64,000 bases of DNA, taken from positions 1,674,001 through 1,738,000 of the forward strand of contig NZ_JBHSWH010000001.1 of the NCBI RefSeq assembly GCF_042661025.1, in the 5' to 3' direction. This document shows, piece after piece, positions 24,361 to 33,472 of the stretch. Each line of letters starts with the position of its first letter. Within the stretch, counting starts at the first letter, position 1. The notes beneath the pieces are model-generated. The model had not been told where the DNA came from. It searched no databases and saw only the letters and a list, made by a program, of their open reading frames with translations. This DNA comes from Flexivirga alba (GTDB lineage: Bacteria; Actinomycetota; Actinomycetes; Actinomycetales; Dermatophilaceae). A program made the position numbers and the translations under genes.

Positions 24361-25287
24361 ATGACCCGCCGCCTCCTCCTGGTCCTCCTCGCGCTCTGTG
24401 CGGCAGTGCTGCTGCCGTGGACGGCCTACCTCGGGCACACGTTGCCCGCCAGCCGTGAGGCCGACGGCTGGCGGGTTGCGTGGGTGGGCTTCGACATCGG
24501 CCTGCTGCTCCTGCTCGCGACCGCGCTCTGGCTGGGCCAACATCGGCACCGCATGGCGACGTCGGTGATGACGGCGACCGCCGCACTGCTGGTCTGCGAT
24601 GCCTGGTTCGACATCGTGCTGGACTGGGGGTCGGACGATGTGTGGGTCAGTTTCGCCTCGGCCGCAATCGTCGAAATCCCTTTGGCTGCAGTCCTTTTGC
24701 TCTCCGGCAGGCAACTGCTTTCCGGCGGTATGGCGCGCCATACCATCACTGCGGAGGACGTGCAGCTGCAGCGTCGGCCCAGCACGTCGCAGGTTCTGGA
24801 CCTGCTCGGTGAGGGGCCGGCGACCGCGGACCGCATCGTGGAGGTGACCGGTCTGCAGCCGTCGCTGGTCGACGAGACGCTGCGCGGCTTGCGGCGCTCG
24901 CGACAGGTCCGGCGGGGCAGAGGTGGTCGGTGGATGGCTGTGCCGATCTCGTTGCTGCGTCCGGCGTCGGACTCCCTGGACCCGGCTGACCGGGAGACGA
25001 TCGAGTCGTTCTACGACAGCAAGCTGCAGCAGGAGTTGGAGCTCTTCGAGTGGGCAGCGGCACAGCGCGCCGTCCTCGCTGACTGGACGAAGGGCAGCCG
25101 GTCGCGGATGTTGCTCACCGAACGTGACCTGACCAGGTTCGATCACGAATATCTGGACCTGGTGATGCGCTATGCGCAGTTGCACGCCGAGCCGAACGGG
25201 CACACCCGCGAATTCGCGGTGCGCTGGTATGCGTTCCCGACGAGGGAGGACCAGGAACGGGTGGCTGCCGCCGGCGCTACCGACTGA
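24361..25287 (+). CDS. Unknown membrane protein with cytoplasmic winged-helix-like part
   Basis: Protein of 308 aa, not recognised. Residues 1-120 hold four hydrophobic helices. The middle (about 140-200, VLDLLGEGPATADRIVEVTGLQPSLVDETL...) looks like a MarR-type winged helix, and the rest is helical and charged. It could be a membrane-tethered regulator, but no family could be named. TACCGT six bases before the ATG suggests a leaderless transcript. It converges with korB with 12 bases between. Confidence 0.75.
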   Translation: MTRRLLLVLLALCAAVLLPWTAYLGHTLPASREADGWRVAWVGFDIGLLLLLATALWLGQHRHRMATSVMTATAALLVCDAWFDIVLDWGSDDVWVSFASAAIVEIPLAAVLLLSGRQLLSGGMARHTITAEDVQLQRRPSTSQVLDLLGEGPATADRIVEVTGLQPSLVDETLRGLRRSRQVRRGRGGRWMAVPISLLRPASDSLDPADRETIESFYDSKLQQELELFEWAAAQRAVLADWTKGSRSRMLLTERDLTRFDHEYLDLVMRYAQLHAEPNGHTREFAVRWYAFPTREDQERVAAAGATD

Positions 25288-25299
25288 CCCTCCTCGTTG

Positions 25300-26384
25300 T
25301 CAGCCTGCGACGTTCCAGGTGTCCTTGCCACGCAGCAGCTCCAGTAGTTCCTCGTCGCCGGCCGGTCCGGCCGGCGACGCTGCCGCGACTTGGGCGCGCA
25401 CACCGTCGTCATACGTCGGTCGCTGCACGTTGCGGAAGATGCCCATCGGCACGCTCGTCATGTCCGCACCGTCGAGGCGGGAGAGCGCGAATGCAGTGGA
25501 CGGGTCGTCCGCGGATGTGTCATGGCGCAGCACCTGCGCGGGGTCGGCCGTTGCTTCGCGCGCCAATTCGAGTCCGCCGCTCGCATTGCGTATGACGACC
25601 CGGGCCTGGTCGCCCTCGCCGGCTCGCACCGGCTCGCCGTCGGCCAGTCGCAGGATCCGCCCCTCGCCCTGGTCGGCGTCCTTGAGGACATCGAATGCGC
25701 CGTCGTTGAAGATCGGGCAATTCTGGTAGATCTCGACCAGGGCCGTCCCGCGGTGCTGTGCTGCGGCACGCAGCACTTCGGTGAGGTGCTTGCGGTCCGA
25801 ATCCATGGTGCGCGCAACGAAAGTCGCCTCCGCGCCGAGCGCCAGCGACACCGGATTGAAGGGTCGGTCCACCGAACCGAGCGGGGTCGATTTGGTCACC
25901 GCGCCGACGTCCGAGGTGGGGAGTACTGCCCCTTGGTCAGCCCGTAGATCTTGTTGTTGAAGAGCAGGATCTTCAGGTTGACGTTGCGGCGCAGGGCATG
26001 GATCAGGTGATTGCCGCCGATCGAGAGTGCGTCGCCGTCACCGGTGACGACCCAGACCGACAGATCCGGGCGACTTGTGGCCAGCCCGGTCGCGATCGCC
26101 GGCGCACGCCCGTGGATCGAGTGCATGCCATAGGTGTCGAGGTAGTAGGGGAAGCGGCTCGAGCAGCCGATACCCGACACGAAAACGATGTTCTCCCTAC
26201 GCAATCCGAGCTCCGGCAGGAAGCTCTGCACCGCGCTGAGGATGATGTAGTCACCGCACCCGGGGCACCAGCGGACCTCTTGATCGGAGGTGAAGTCTCG
26301 CTTGGTCTGCTTCTCGCCGTCGGCCAGTAGCGGGACGCCGGCGACGCCGGTGGCGCCCGGCATACCGAGATCGATGGTGCTCAT
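25300..26384 (-). CDS. korB: 2-oxoacid:ferredoxin oxidoreductase beta subunit, interrupted by a -1 frameshift
   Basis: Thiamine-diphosphate subunit. The N-terminal frame has the cluster Cys pair in RWCPGCGDY, SGIGCSSR and the ThDP motif GDGDALSIGGNH, and runs out at KGQYSPP. The other frame continues VTKSTPLGSVDRPFNPVSLALGAEATFVART. One missing G in the plus-strand GGGG at 25918-25921 explains the break; the repaired protein has 361 aa and reads KGQYSPTSDVGAVTKS. The ATG overlaps the korA stop. With KorA it would turn 2-oxoglutarate and CoA into succinyl-CoA, CO2 and reduced ferredoxin, or the reverse. Confidence 0.92.
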
Positions 26385-28255
26385 GCGTGGTTCCCTTCGC
26401 CCAATGCGTCAAGATGTTCGCCGATGACTGCGGCGATTTCCGCTGCGGTGAAAGGCAATCCGCGAACCGCGGTGTGGCTCTGTATGTCGACGAGGTACTT
26501 GCCACGCAGCAGCAGGGCGAGCTGGCCGAGGTTCATCTCCGGCAGCACGACCCGCTCGTAGGACCGCAGCACCTCGCCGAGATTGCCCGGCAGTGGCGCC
26601 AGGTTCCGCAGGTGCGCCCGTGCGACCTTGGCGCCCGTGGCCCGTGCAAGGCGCGCACCCGCAGCGATCGGTCCGTATGTTGAACCCCAGCCGATGACAA
26701 GGAGTTTCGCGTCACCGCTCGGGTCGTCGACTTCGATGTCGGGGACCGCGATGCCGTCGATTTTGGCTTGCCGGGTGCGGACCATGTGGTCGTGGTTGGC
26801 GGGGTCGTAGCTGATCTCGCCGGTGCCGTCGGCCTTCTCGATGCCACCGACGCGGTGCTCGAGACCGGCGGTGCCAGGCACAGCCCAGGGACGGGCGAGG
26901 GTGTCGGCGTCCCGCAGGTAGGGGTGGAATGCCGGGTTGCCTTTGGCATCAGTGGCGTTCGGCTCTGTCGCGAACTCAACGTCGACCGTGGGCAACTCGT
27001 CGATGGTGGCCGGCAGGCGCCACGGCTGGGACCCGTTGGCGAGGTAGCCGTCGCTCAGCAGGATGACCGGGGTGCGGTAGGTGGTCGCGATCTGGACCGC
27101 CTCGATGGCGGCGTGGAAGCAGTCGGAGGGTGAGTTGGGTGCGATCACCGCGACGGGCGACTCACCGTTGCGCCCGAACATCGCCTGCAACAGGTCGGCC
27201 TGCTCGGTCTTGGTGGGCAGTCCGGTCGACGGGCCACCGCGTTGCACGTCGATGATGATCAGCGGCAGCTCCAAAGAGACTGCCAGGCCGATGGTCTCGG
27301 ACTTCAGCGCCAGGCCCGGACCGCTGGTGGTCGTTACGCCGATCGATCCGCCGAAGGAAGCTCCGAGCGCCGCGCCGATCGCGGCGATCTCGTCCTCGGC
27401 CTGGATGGTGGTGACGCCGAAGTGCTTCAGGCGCGACAGGTTGTGCAGCAGGTCCGAAGCCGGGGTGATCGGGTAGCTGCCGAGCACGAGCGGCAACTTC
27501 GCGCGGTGCGCTGCGGCGGTCAATCCGTATGCCGTGGCGACGTTTCCGGTGATGTTGCGGTAGGTGCCGGCTTCCATCGGTGCCGGAGCGACCGCGTACT
27601 GGACGGAGAACGCCTCGGTGGTTTCGCCATACGCATGACCGGCGCGGAGTGCGGCGAGGTTGGCTTCCAGGATGTCCGGTTGATCGGCGAACTTCGTTGT
27701 CAGGAATGCGCGGGTGCCGTCGAGCGTGCGGGTGTACATCCACGAGAGCAGGCCGAGCGCGAACATGTTCTTCGCGCGCTCCTTGTCCTTGCGGCCGAGG
27801 TCGAAGTCGGCGAGTGCCTCGACGGTGATCGAGGTGAGGGGCACCGGATGGACCTGCCAGGCCTCCAGGGAGTCGTCGTCCAGCGGGTTGTCGGTGTAGC
27901 CGACCTTGGCAAGATTGCGCTTGCTGAACTCGTCGGTGTTGACGATGATCGTCGAGCCGCGAGGGAGGTCACCGAGGTTGGCCTTGAGCGCCGCAGGGTT
28001 CATCGCGACGAGGACGTCGGGAGCGTCGCCGGGCGTCAGCACACTGTGGTCGGCGAAGTGCACCTGGAAGCTCGAGACGCCGGGCAGGGTGCCCTGGGGC
28101 GCGCGGATCTCGGCGGGGAAATTGGGCAGCGTGGACAGGTCGTTGCCCAGGACCGCCGAGTCGCTGGTGAAGCGGTCGCCGGTCAACTGCATGCCGTCGC
28201 CGGAGTCTCCGGCGAACCGCACGACGACGCTGTTGATCTGTTTCAGGTTGCTCAC
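26381..28255 (-). CDS. korA: 2-oxoacid:ferredoxin oxidoreductase alpha subunit
   Basis: Fused gamma-alpha subunit of 624 aa. The N-terminal gamma domain begins VVRFAGDSGDGMQLTGDRF, and the alpha domain holds YPITPASDLLHNL and the GPGLALKSETIGLAVSLELP stretch. Start GTG at 28255 has GGGAG six bases upstream. Actinobacterial KorAB uses 2-oxoglutarate and is oxygen-tolerant in known cases. It forms a two-gene operon with korB. A palindrome at 28335 lies in the leader region. Confidence 0.93.
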   Translation of the reverse strand: MSNLKQINSVVVRFAGDSGDGMQLTGDRFTSDSAVLGNDLSTLPNFPAEIRAPQGTLPGVSSFQVHFADHSVLTPGDAPDVLVAMNPAALKANLGDLPRGSTIIVNTDEFSKRNLAKVGYTDNPLDDDSLEAWQVHPVPLTSITVEALADFDLGRKDKERAKNMFALGLLSWMYTRTLDGTRAFLTTKFADQPDILEANLAALRAGHAYGETTEAFSVQYAVAPAPMEAGTYRNITGNVATAYGLTAAAHRAKLPLVLGSYPITPASDLLHNLSRLKHFGVTTIQAEDEIAAIGAALGASFGGSIGVTTTSGPGLALKSETIGLAVSLELPLIIIDVQRGGPSTGLPTKTEQADLLQAMFGRNGESPVAVIAPNSPSDCFHAAIEAVQIATTYRTPVILLSDGYLANGSQPWRLPATIDELPTVDVEFATEPNATDAKGNPAFHPYLRDADTLARPWAVPGTAGLEHRVGGIEKADGTGEISYDPANHDHMVRTRQAKIDGIAVPDIEVDDPSGDAKLLVIGWGSTYGPIAAGARLARATGAKVARAHLRNLAPLPGNLGEVLRSYERVVLPEMNLGQLALLLRGKYLVDIQSHTAVRGLPFTAAEIAAVIGEHLDALGEGNHA

Positions 28256-28334
28256 GAAATCTCCCGCTATCGGCCTCTATGGCCAAATCTACGCGGCCGG
28301 CTCCCACTGATTACAGCCGGGTGGAAAGGCATAA

Positions 28335-28353
28335 CTCGAACTTATAGTTCGAG
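28335..28353. promoter_or_regulatory. 19-bp perfect palindrome upstream of korA
   Basis: CTCGAAC-TTATA-GTTCGAG has perfect 7-bp arms around an AT-rich centre. It lies 80 bp upstream of the korA start and 47 bp past the sigma factor stop, both genes reading leftwards. On the minus strand the centre reads TATAAG, so it may cover a -10 box. Candidate operator for korAB. Confidence 0.5.
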
Positions 28354-28399
28354 CCTGCTGGAGGTTTCGGCTGTGGCCGGTCGGCCGTCCACGTCAGAC

Positions 28400-29260
28400 T
28401 CAGGTCGCGCGGAGTTTGTCAGGGTTGCCGGTCAGCAGGAGCTCCTCGATCCGCCCGTCCTTCACCCGGAGACTGACGAGCCTGGTGAGACCGTCGGGGT
28501 GGATCTCCAATGCCGGCTGGCCATTGATGTCCACGACGCGGATCACGTCCGTCTCGCGGGTGATCCCGACCAGGAAGCGGGCGATCTTGGCGGGGCCGTT
28601 GATCGGCTTGAGAGCGGAGCTGACTTTGCCGCCTCCGTCGGCCCACAGCACCGCGTCGTGCGCGAGCAGCGTCTCCAACTCACGCAGTGCGCCGTGGCGC
28701 GCCGCCTGCAGCAGCGCGTCGAGCAGACGCGTGTGGGTCGAGGGGTCGGCGTCGAAGCGTGCGTCGGCGCCGAGTCGTGCTGTCGCCCGGCGATACAACT
28801 GCCGGCACGCGGTCTCGGTGTGGTCGATGACGACGCCGATGTCCCGGAACGAATAGGCGAAACCGGTACGCAACACATAGGTCGCCCGCTCCGGGGGACT
28901 GAGTCGCTCCAAGAGCTGAATCGCCGCCAGGGACAACAGGTCTCGGTCGATTGCCGCGTCCTCAGGGAGCAAGTCGGAGGCGACAGGCTCGGCGATCCAC
29001 GGCCCGATGTAGTCCTCCTGGCGACGCTGTCGTTGCCGCAGCCGGTCGATCGCCAGTCGGGTGACGGTCGTCGTGAGGAACGCGTCCGGACTGCGCACCT
29101 CGTCGGCGGCCGCCATCCGCAGCCACGCCTCTTGGGCGACGTCCTCGGCGTCCTGCCAGGAACCCAGCATCCGGTAGGCATGGGCGAGCATCCGACCGCG
29201 TGCCGCAGCCCAGGCCGCCGCACGATCGGTGGTCCGGGCTCCGCAGTCGGCGGGCGTCAC
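28400..29260 (-). CDS. sigJ: ECF41-type sigma factor with SnoaL-like C-terminal domain
   Basis: Sigma-70 family factor of 286 aa. Region 2 (about residues 20-85, AHAYRMLGSWQDAEDVAQEAWLR) and region 4 (about 125-175, with an SFRDIG helix) are followed by a C-terminal SnoaL/NTF2-like domain. This domain carries the ECF41 hallmarks DGGGKV and NPDKL, and the linker reads WIAEP. GTG at 29260 overlaps the stop of the AhpD-like gene (GTGA); an earlier GTG at 29305 is less likely. In known ECF41 factors the C-terminal domain controls activity without an anti-sigma factor. Confidence 0.9.
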   Translation of the reverse strand: MTPADCGARTTDRAAAWAAARGRMLAHAYRMLGSWQDAEDVAQEAWLRMAAADEVRSPDAFLTTTVTRLAIDRLRQRQRRQEDYIGPWIAEPVASDLLPEDAAIDRDLLSLAAIQLLERLSPPERATYVLRTGFAYSFRDIGVVIDHTETACRQLYRRATARLGADARFDADPSTHTRLLDALLQAARHGALRELETLLAHDAVLWADGGGKVSSALKPINGPAKIARFLVGITRETDVIRVVDINGQPALEIHPDGLTRLVSLRVKDGRIEELLLTGNPDKLRAT

Positions 29261-29697
29261 CGCTTCGGTGGCTGCATTCGGGTCGGTATGGCGACACGGT
29301 TCCACACATTGATGGTCGCAATCGCGACCAGCAGGTTGGCGACTTCGGCTTCACTGAACTCGTCGGTGACGTTGTCCCAGACCTCGTCGGTCACGCCCTC
29401 CTCACCGAGCCGGGTGACCTGGTCGACGAGTGCGAGGGCCGCGCGCTCCTTGTCGGTGTAGCAACCGACCTCGCGCCAGGCCATCAGTTCGAAGAGCCGT
29501 TGCGGGGTTTCGCCGGCCTTCATGGCGTCGTGGCTGTGCATGTCGACGCAGAACCCGCACCCGTTGATCATCGACGCGCGCAACTTCACCAGCTCGTACA
29601 GCGTGGGGTCGACGTTGGCGGCGGCATACTGCTCGAGCGCGATGACCTTCTCGTAGGCCTCCGGCACGACGTTCGCGATCTTCATCCGCGGTTCCAT
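29257..29697 (-). CDS. Carboxymuconolactone decarboxylase/AhpD-like protein linked to ECF41
   Basis: AhpD-fold protein of 146 aa with the redox motif CGFC at C47 and C50 followed by VDMH. Genes of this type are the standard partner and target of ECF41 sigma factors. AGAGGA lies seven bases before the ATG. The promoter at 29736-29763 fits the ECF41 consensus. It overlaps the sigma gene, so the pair should be autoregulated. A paralogue at 38789 has the same type of promoter. Confidence 0.88.
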   Translation of the reverse strand: MEPRMKIANVVPEAYEKVIALEQYAAANVDPTLYELVKLRASMINGCGFCVDMHSHDAMKAGETPQRLFELMAWREVGCYTDKERAALALVDQVTRLGEEGVTDEVWDNVTDEFSEAEVANLLVAIATINVWNRVAIPTRMQPPKR

Positions 29698-29735
29698 GGG
29701 TGTTCCTCTCTAACGAGATGCTCTGTCAAAGGTAT

Positions 29736-29763
29736 GACGAACGACGATCACCGAAACGTGACA
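29736..29763 (-). promoter_or_regulatory. ECF41-type promoter of the AhpD-like/sigma operon
   Basis: On the minus strand TGTCACG (29763-29757) is followed after 17 bases by CGTC (29739-29736). The published ECF41 signature is TGTCACA, about 16 bases, CGTC. The site lies about 40 bases before the AhpD-like start codon. Confidence 0.65.
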
Positions 29764-29780
29764 GCACGAAAACGACCCGC

Positions 29781-30683
29781 TCAGAGCGTGCGCGCGGCGC
29801 CGATCTCGGTTGCGGTGCGTCGGTAGCCCAGCCAGTCGTTGACGGTCAGCATGGCGCCGTTCCGGTCGTCGTTCGAGGTGTATGCCGTCGCGACACCCGC
29901 GTCGGCCGCGCGATGCAGCGCGGCAGACTTCACCAGCTTCGACAACCCGCGTCCGCGGTGCTGCGGGACCGTCCCGCTGAACGCCGACCACAGTCGGTCG
30001 CCGTCGGTCTCGGCGAGGGTGAACGACACGACCTCCTCGCCGGCGAGTGCGGCGAAGCTGAGCCGCTTGTCGATCGCCGGGTCGTTCCAGAAGTCCTTGA
30101 TCCAGTCGTCGTAGTCGATCGAGTCCGTCGGTGTGTCGGTGGGTTCATCGACGGACGCGAGCATCTCGGCGGTGTACGCGGCGCGCGGGTCCAGTTCGTC
30201 ATACGAGCGCAGGGTGATGCCGTTCGGCGTCTCCGGTTGCTTCGGCAACTCCGTCAGCGGGACACCCGAGAAGTGCATCCGGCGGATCTCGTCATACCCG
30301 CGCGTGGCGGCGAAGCCGAAGCTGTCCTGCTGGATGAAGGACTGGGTTCGCTGCGCGCCGGCGTCGGCGAGGTGCTGGTGGAGGCGCTCGGAGAGCTCGC
30401 TGCCGATGCCCGCCTGTCGATGATCCGGATGCACGAAGATCGCCGCCTTGCCCTGTCCGGGCGTGCTGGTCCAGATGTTCAGGCCGGCGTTGCCCCAGCC
30501 GACGACGTTGCCGTGCTGCTCGGCGACGAGTGAGAGGAACCGCTCACGGCGCCGTTCGGCAGTGATCGCGTGTCGCACCATCCCCGCCGACATGACCTTG
30601 TAGGGAAAAACCAGCCGCCGGACAGCTGCCACGGCCTCGGCGTCCTCGGGTCGAGCCGGTCGGATGGCAAAGCCAGTCGTCAT
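29781..30683 (-). CDS. Tandem GNAT-domain acetyltransferase
   Basis: Protein of 300 aa with two GNAT modules. The first has the acetyl-CoA loop HPDHRQAGIGSEL, the second VPQHRGRGLSKLV (R/Q-x-x-G-x-G/A pattern). Acceptor unknown. The ATG at 30683 is chosen over a TTG at 30701, since TAGCGT lies seven bases before it (leaderless type). It is divergent from the hydrolase at 30737 across 53 bases. Confidence 0.8.
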   Translation of the reverse strand: MTTGFAIRPARPEDAEAVAAVRRLVFPYKVMSAGMVRHAITAERRRERFLSLVAEQHGNVVGWGNAGLNIWTSTPGQGKAAIFVHPDHRQAGIGSELSERLHQHLADAGAQRTQSFIQQDSFGFAATRGYDEIRRMHFSGVPLTELPKQPETPNGITLRSYDELDPRAAYTAEMLASVDEPTDTPTDSIDYDDWIKDFWNDPAIDKRLSFAALAGEEVVSFTLAETDGDRLWSAFSGTVPQHRGRGLSKLVKSAALHRAADAGVATAYTSNDDRNGAMLTVNDWLGYRRTATEIGAARTL

Positions 30684-30724
30684 ACGAGGGACGCTAGTCA
30701 AGGCATTTGAGCTCCGCTACGCAT

Positions 30725-30730
30725 TATCGT
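30725..30730 (+). promoter_or_regulatory. -10 element of a probable leaderless promoter
   Basis: TATCGT fits TANNNT and lies six bases before the ATG at 30737, with no Shine-Dalgarno site between. Confidence 0.5.
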
Positions 30731-30736
30731 TCGAAC

Positions 30737-31498
30737 ATGACGGTTGGACACGTTCTCGTGGGCTCCGGCCCCGTCCGGGTGATTGCGCTGCACGGCTGGT
30801 TCGGCTCGGCCGAAGGCTGGGGCGATCTGCCACAACACCTCGACCGGGAGCGCTACACGGTCGCGTTCCTGGACTATCGCGGTTACGGCAGTCGTAAGGA
30901 CGAGACCGGCGACTACACGCTCGCTGAGATCAGCGCGGATGCCCGGGCGCTCGCAGACGAATTGGGCTGGGAGCGTTACGCATTGATCGGCCACTCGATG
31001 GGCGGGACGGCGATGATGCGCACCTTCGCCGACGCTCCCGAGCGGGTGACGGCCCTCGTGGGCGTGTCACCGGTCCCGCCGACCGGTCTGCCGTTCGACG
31101 ACGAGTCGTGGGCATTGTTCGACGGCGCGGCAGACAAGGACGAGAACCGCGCCACGATCATCGGAATCACCACCGGCGACGTCCACCCGCAGGAGTGGGT
31201 GCAGCAGATGGTGCGCTTCTCGGTGGCCAACTCCCGGCGAGATGCCTTCGGCGCCTACCTGCCGTCGTGGGGCAAGACCGACTTCTCCGCCGAGGTGCCA
31301 GCGGTCGGCGTCCCGCTGCGGGTCATCGCCGGCGCTCGCGATGCGGCCCTCGGCCCGCAGACCTGCGAGGCGACCTGGCTGCAGCTCTTCCCCGGTGCGG
31401 AGCTGAACGTGATCGACGACGCCGGTCACTACCCGATGTATGAGTCGCCGGTTGACTTCATGTCCCACCTCAACCGCACGCTCGACGCACTGGTCTGA
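30737..31498 (+). CDS. Alpha/beta hydrolase
   Basis: Hydrolase of 253 aa with oxyanion motif LHGWFG near residue 20, the nucleophile elbow GHSMGG near residue 88 and a probable catalytic His in DDAGHYPMYE near the end. No signal peptide. It is followed after five bases by a cytochrome P450 and then by a TmrB-like gene, so these three probably form one transcript. Substrate unknown. Confidence 0.82.
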   Translation: MTVGHVLVGSGPVRVIALHGWFGSAEGWGDLPQHLDRERYTVAFLDYRGYGSRKDETGDYTLAEISADARALADELGWERYALIGHSMGGTAMMRTFADAPERVTALVGVSPVPPTGLPFDDESWALFDGAADKDENRATIIGITTGDVHPQEWVQQMVRFSVANSRRDAFGAYLPSWGKTDFSAEVPAVGVPLRVIAGARDAALGPQTCEATWLQLFPGAELNVIDDAGHYPMYESPVDFMSHLNRTLDALV

Positions 31499-31503
31499 GC
31501 CGG

Positions 31504-32820
31504 ATGGCGAATCCGACTGCCGCGCTGCATGATCCGGACACGTACACCCATGGAGTTCCGTTCGAGCTGATCGAGCAGTTGAGGGCGAGCGGCCCGGTGC
31601 ACTGGGTTGACGAGCCGGCACTGCCCGGGCTACCGGAAGGCTCCGGCTACCACTTGGTGATCGACCACGCGCCGGTCACGGAAGTCGTGCGTGACCCGGC
31701 GACGTACTCCTCGGCGCTCGGCGGCACGCAGATCCGCGACCCTGCAACGCCACGCGACCTGGACTACGTGCGCCGGATGATGCTCAACATGGACCCGCCG
31801 GAGCACACTCGGCTGCGCAAGCTGATCGCGGCGTCGTTCACGCCGCGTGCGGTGCGCGCGCTGGAGGAGCGAATTTCCGGGCATGCCAAGGGAATTGTCG
31901 ATCGAATGCTCGACGGGCCACGGGAGTGCGACTTCGCGAAGGATGTCGCGGCCGACCTGCCGCTGCTCACGCTCGCGGACATTCTGGGTGTGCCGGCGCA
32001 GGATCGCGGGTTGATGTTCGACTGGTCCAACCGGGTGATCGGCTTCCTGGACGCCGACTATGCCAGCTCAGCGAGTTTCGATGCAGGGCAAGGGACTTCA
32101 CTGGCACGCGAAGCCGTCGCGCTGCGTCCTTCGCCCGATGCCGACGGTCGGATGCCGGACCCCCGCGGTCGTGACGGTATGCCGGACCTCTACCGCTACG
32201 CGCACCTGCTCGGCGATGCCAAGCGGGCCGATCCGGGAGACGACGTGATGTCGATCCTGCTCGCGCAGCGGACCGACGACGGTGGCGAGCTTTCGGTCGA
32301 AGAGTTCGAGAACATGTTCTGGCTGTTCGCCGTCGCGGGCAACGAGACGCTGCGCAACGGTCTGCCCGGAGCGATGATCGCGTTGCTTTCGAACCCGGAA
32401 GCGATGGCCGCGCTGCGCAACGACCCATCGCTCATCCCGGGCGCAGTCGACGAGTTGCTGCGCTGGTGGACGCCGGTGATGACCTTCCGCCGCACCGCGA
32501 CCTGTGACACGTCACTGGCCGGGACCTCTGTTCGGGCGGGGGACAAGGTGGTCGTGTCCTATCTCGGCGCCAACCGCGACCCGGCCGTGTTCGAGCGTCC
32601 GGACGAGCTGCTCATCGGTCGAAAGCCCAACAACCACAGAGTTTTCGGACACGGCCCGCATGTCTGCGTCGGGGCACACTTTGCTCGCGTGCAGATGGCG
32701 CATCTCTTTCGTGAAGTGCTGGGGCGCACGCGCGCCATACAACTCGGCGGCGAGCCGGCGTTGCTGCGCTCGAACTTCCAGCGCGGCGTCAAGCGGCTGC
32801 CGATCCGCTGGGCTGCGTGA
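31504..32820 (+). CDS. Cytochrome P450
   Basis: Soluble bacterial P450 of 438 aa. The I-helix oxygen-binding motif is AGNET near residue 278, the ExxR region lies upstream of the heme loop, and the heme loop FGHGPHVCVG places the thiolate Cys near residue 388. Segments such as NMDPPEHTRLRKL are typical of the CYP125/CYP142-like actinobacterial group, but the subfamily cannot be fixed by eye. No ferredoxin gene is adjacent. Confidence 0.88.
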   Translation: MANPTAALHDPDTYTHGVPFELIEQLRASGPVHWVDEPALPGLPEGSGYHLVIDHAPVTEVVRDPATYSSALGGTQIRDPATPRDLDYVRRMMLNMDPPEHTRLRKLIAASFTPRAVRALEERISGHAKGIVDRMLDGPRECDFAKDVAADLPLLTLADILGVPAQDRGLMFDWSNRVIGFLDADYASSASFDAGQGTSLAREAVALRPSPDADGRMPDPRGRDGMPDLYRYAHLLGDAKRADPGDDVMSILLAQRTDDGGELSVEEFENMFWLFAVAGNETLRNGLPGAMIALLSNPEAMAALRNDPSLIPGAVDELLRWWTPVMTFRRTATCDTSLAGTSVRAGDKVVVSYLGANRDPAVFERPDELLIGRKPNNHRVFGHGPHVCVGAHFARVQMAHLFREVLGRTRAIQLGGEPALLRSNFQRGVKRLPIRWAA

Positions 32821-32824
32821 TCTC

Positions 32825-33424
32825 GTGCTCATCTGGATCAACGGGGCGTTCGGGTCGGGCAAGACACAGACCGCTCACGAGCTACAACGTCGCGTGGAGA
32901 CCGCACACGTGGCAGACCCCGAGCTGCTCGGTTATGCGCTGCACAAGATGCTTCCGGCATACGAACGCAACGACTTCCAGGACATCCCGCAGTGGCGGTC
33001 TGGTGTCGGTGATGTCTTGCAGCAGGCGGAGGGTGCGGCTCGTGGGCCGGTCATCGTGCCGATGACGATCGTGCGTGACGACTACTTTGACGAGATAGTT
33101 GGTGGCCTGCGCGAGCGCGGTGTCGACATACGGCACTACACACTGTCTGCGACACCCGAGGCGCTCCGAAAGCGTTTGAGGTCAAGACTTTCCACCCTAC
33201 GAGGCCACGAAGACACTTGGGCCTTGAGCAACATCGATCGTTGTGTCTCAGCGCTGAACGAAGCACGCTACGCGACCCACGTGCCGACCGACGACCTGAC
33301 GATCGACGAGGTCGTCGAGTGGATCGCCGAGGACGCCGGGCTGCCGTTGGTGACCGAGCGGATGCGACCGGCGCGCTATCAGCTGCGTCGCCTCGGCGTC
33401 GGCATACGGCACATTCGGCTCTGA
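32825..33424 (+). CDS. tmrB: TmrB-like P-loop ATP-binding protein
   Basis: Protein of 199 aa beginning LIWINGAFGSGKTQTAHEL, with the Walker A loop GAFGSGKT at residues 7-14. Further phrases VPMTIVRDDYFDEI and IDRCVSALN resemble Bacillus TmrB, the tunicamycin-resistance protein. Start GTG at 32825 lies four bases after the P450 stop. Whether it gives tunicamycin resistance here is unknown; the family also includes nucleotide- or drug-phosphorylating relatives. Confidence 0.75.
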   Translation: MLIWINGAFGSGKTQTAHELQRRVETAHVADPELLGYALHKMLPAYERNDFQDIPQWRSGVGDVLQQAEGAARGPVIVPMTIVRDDYFDEIVGGLRERGVDIRHYTLSATPEALRKRLRSRLSTLRGHEDTWALSNIDRCVSALNEARYATHVPTDDLTIDEVVEWIAEDAGLPLVTERMRPARYQLRRLGVGIRHIRL

Positions 33425-33472
33425 TGCCGGCCGGGATGGATCAACACGCCGTCTCTCGCACTCCTTGATGAC

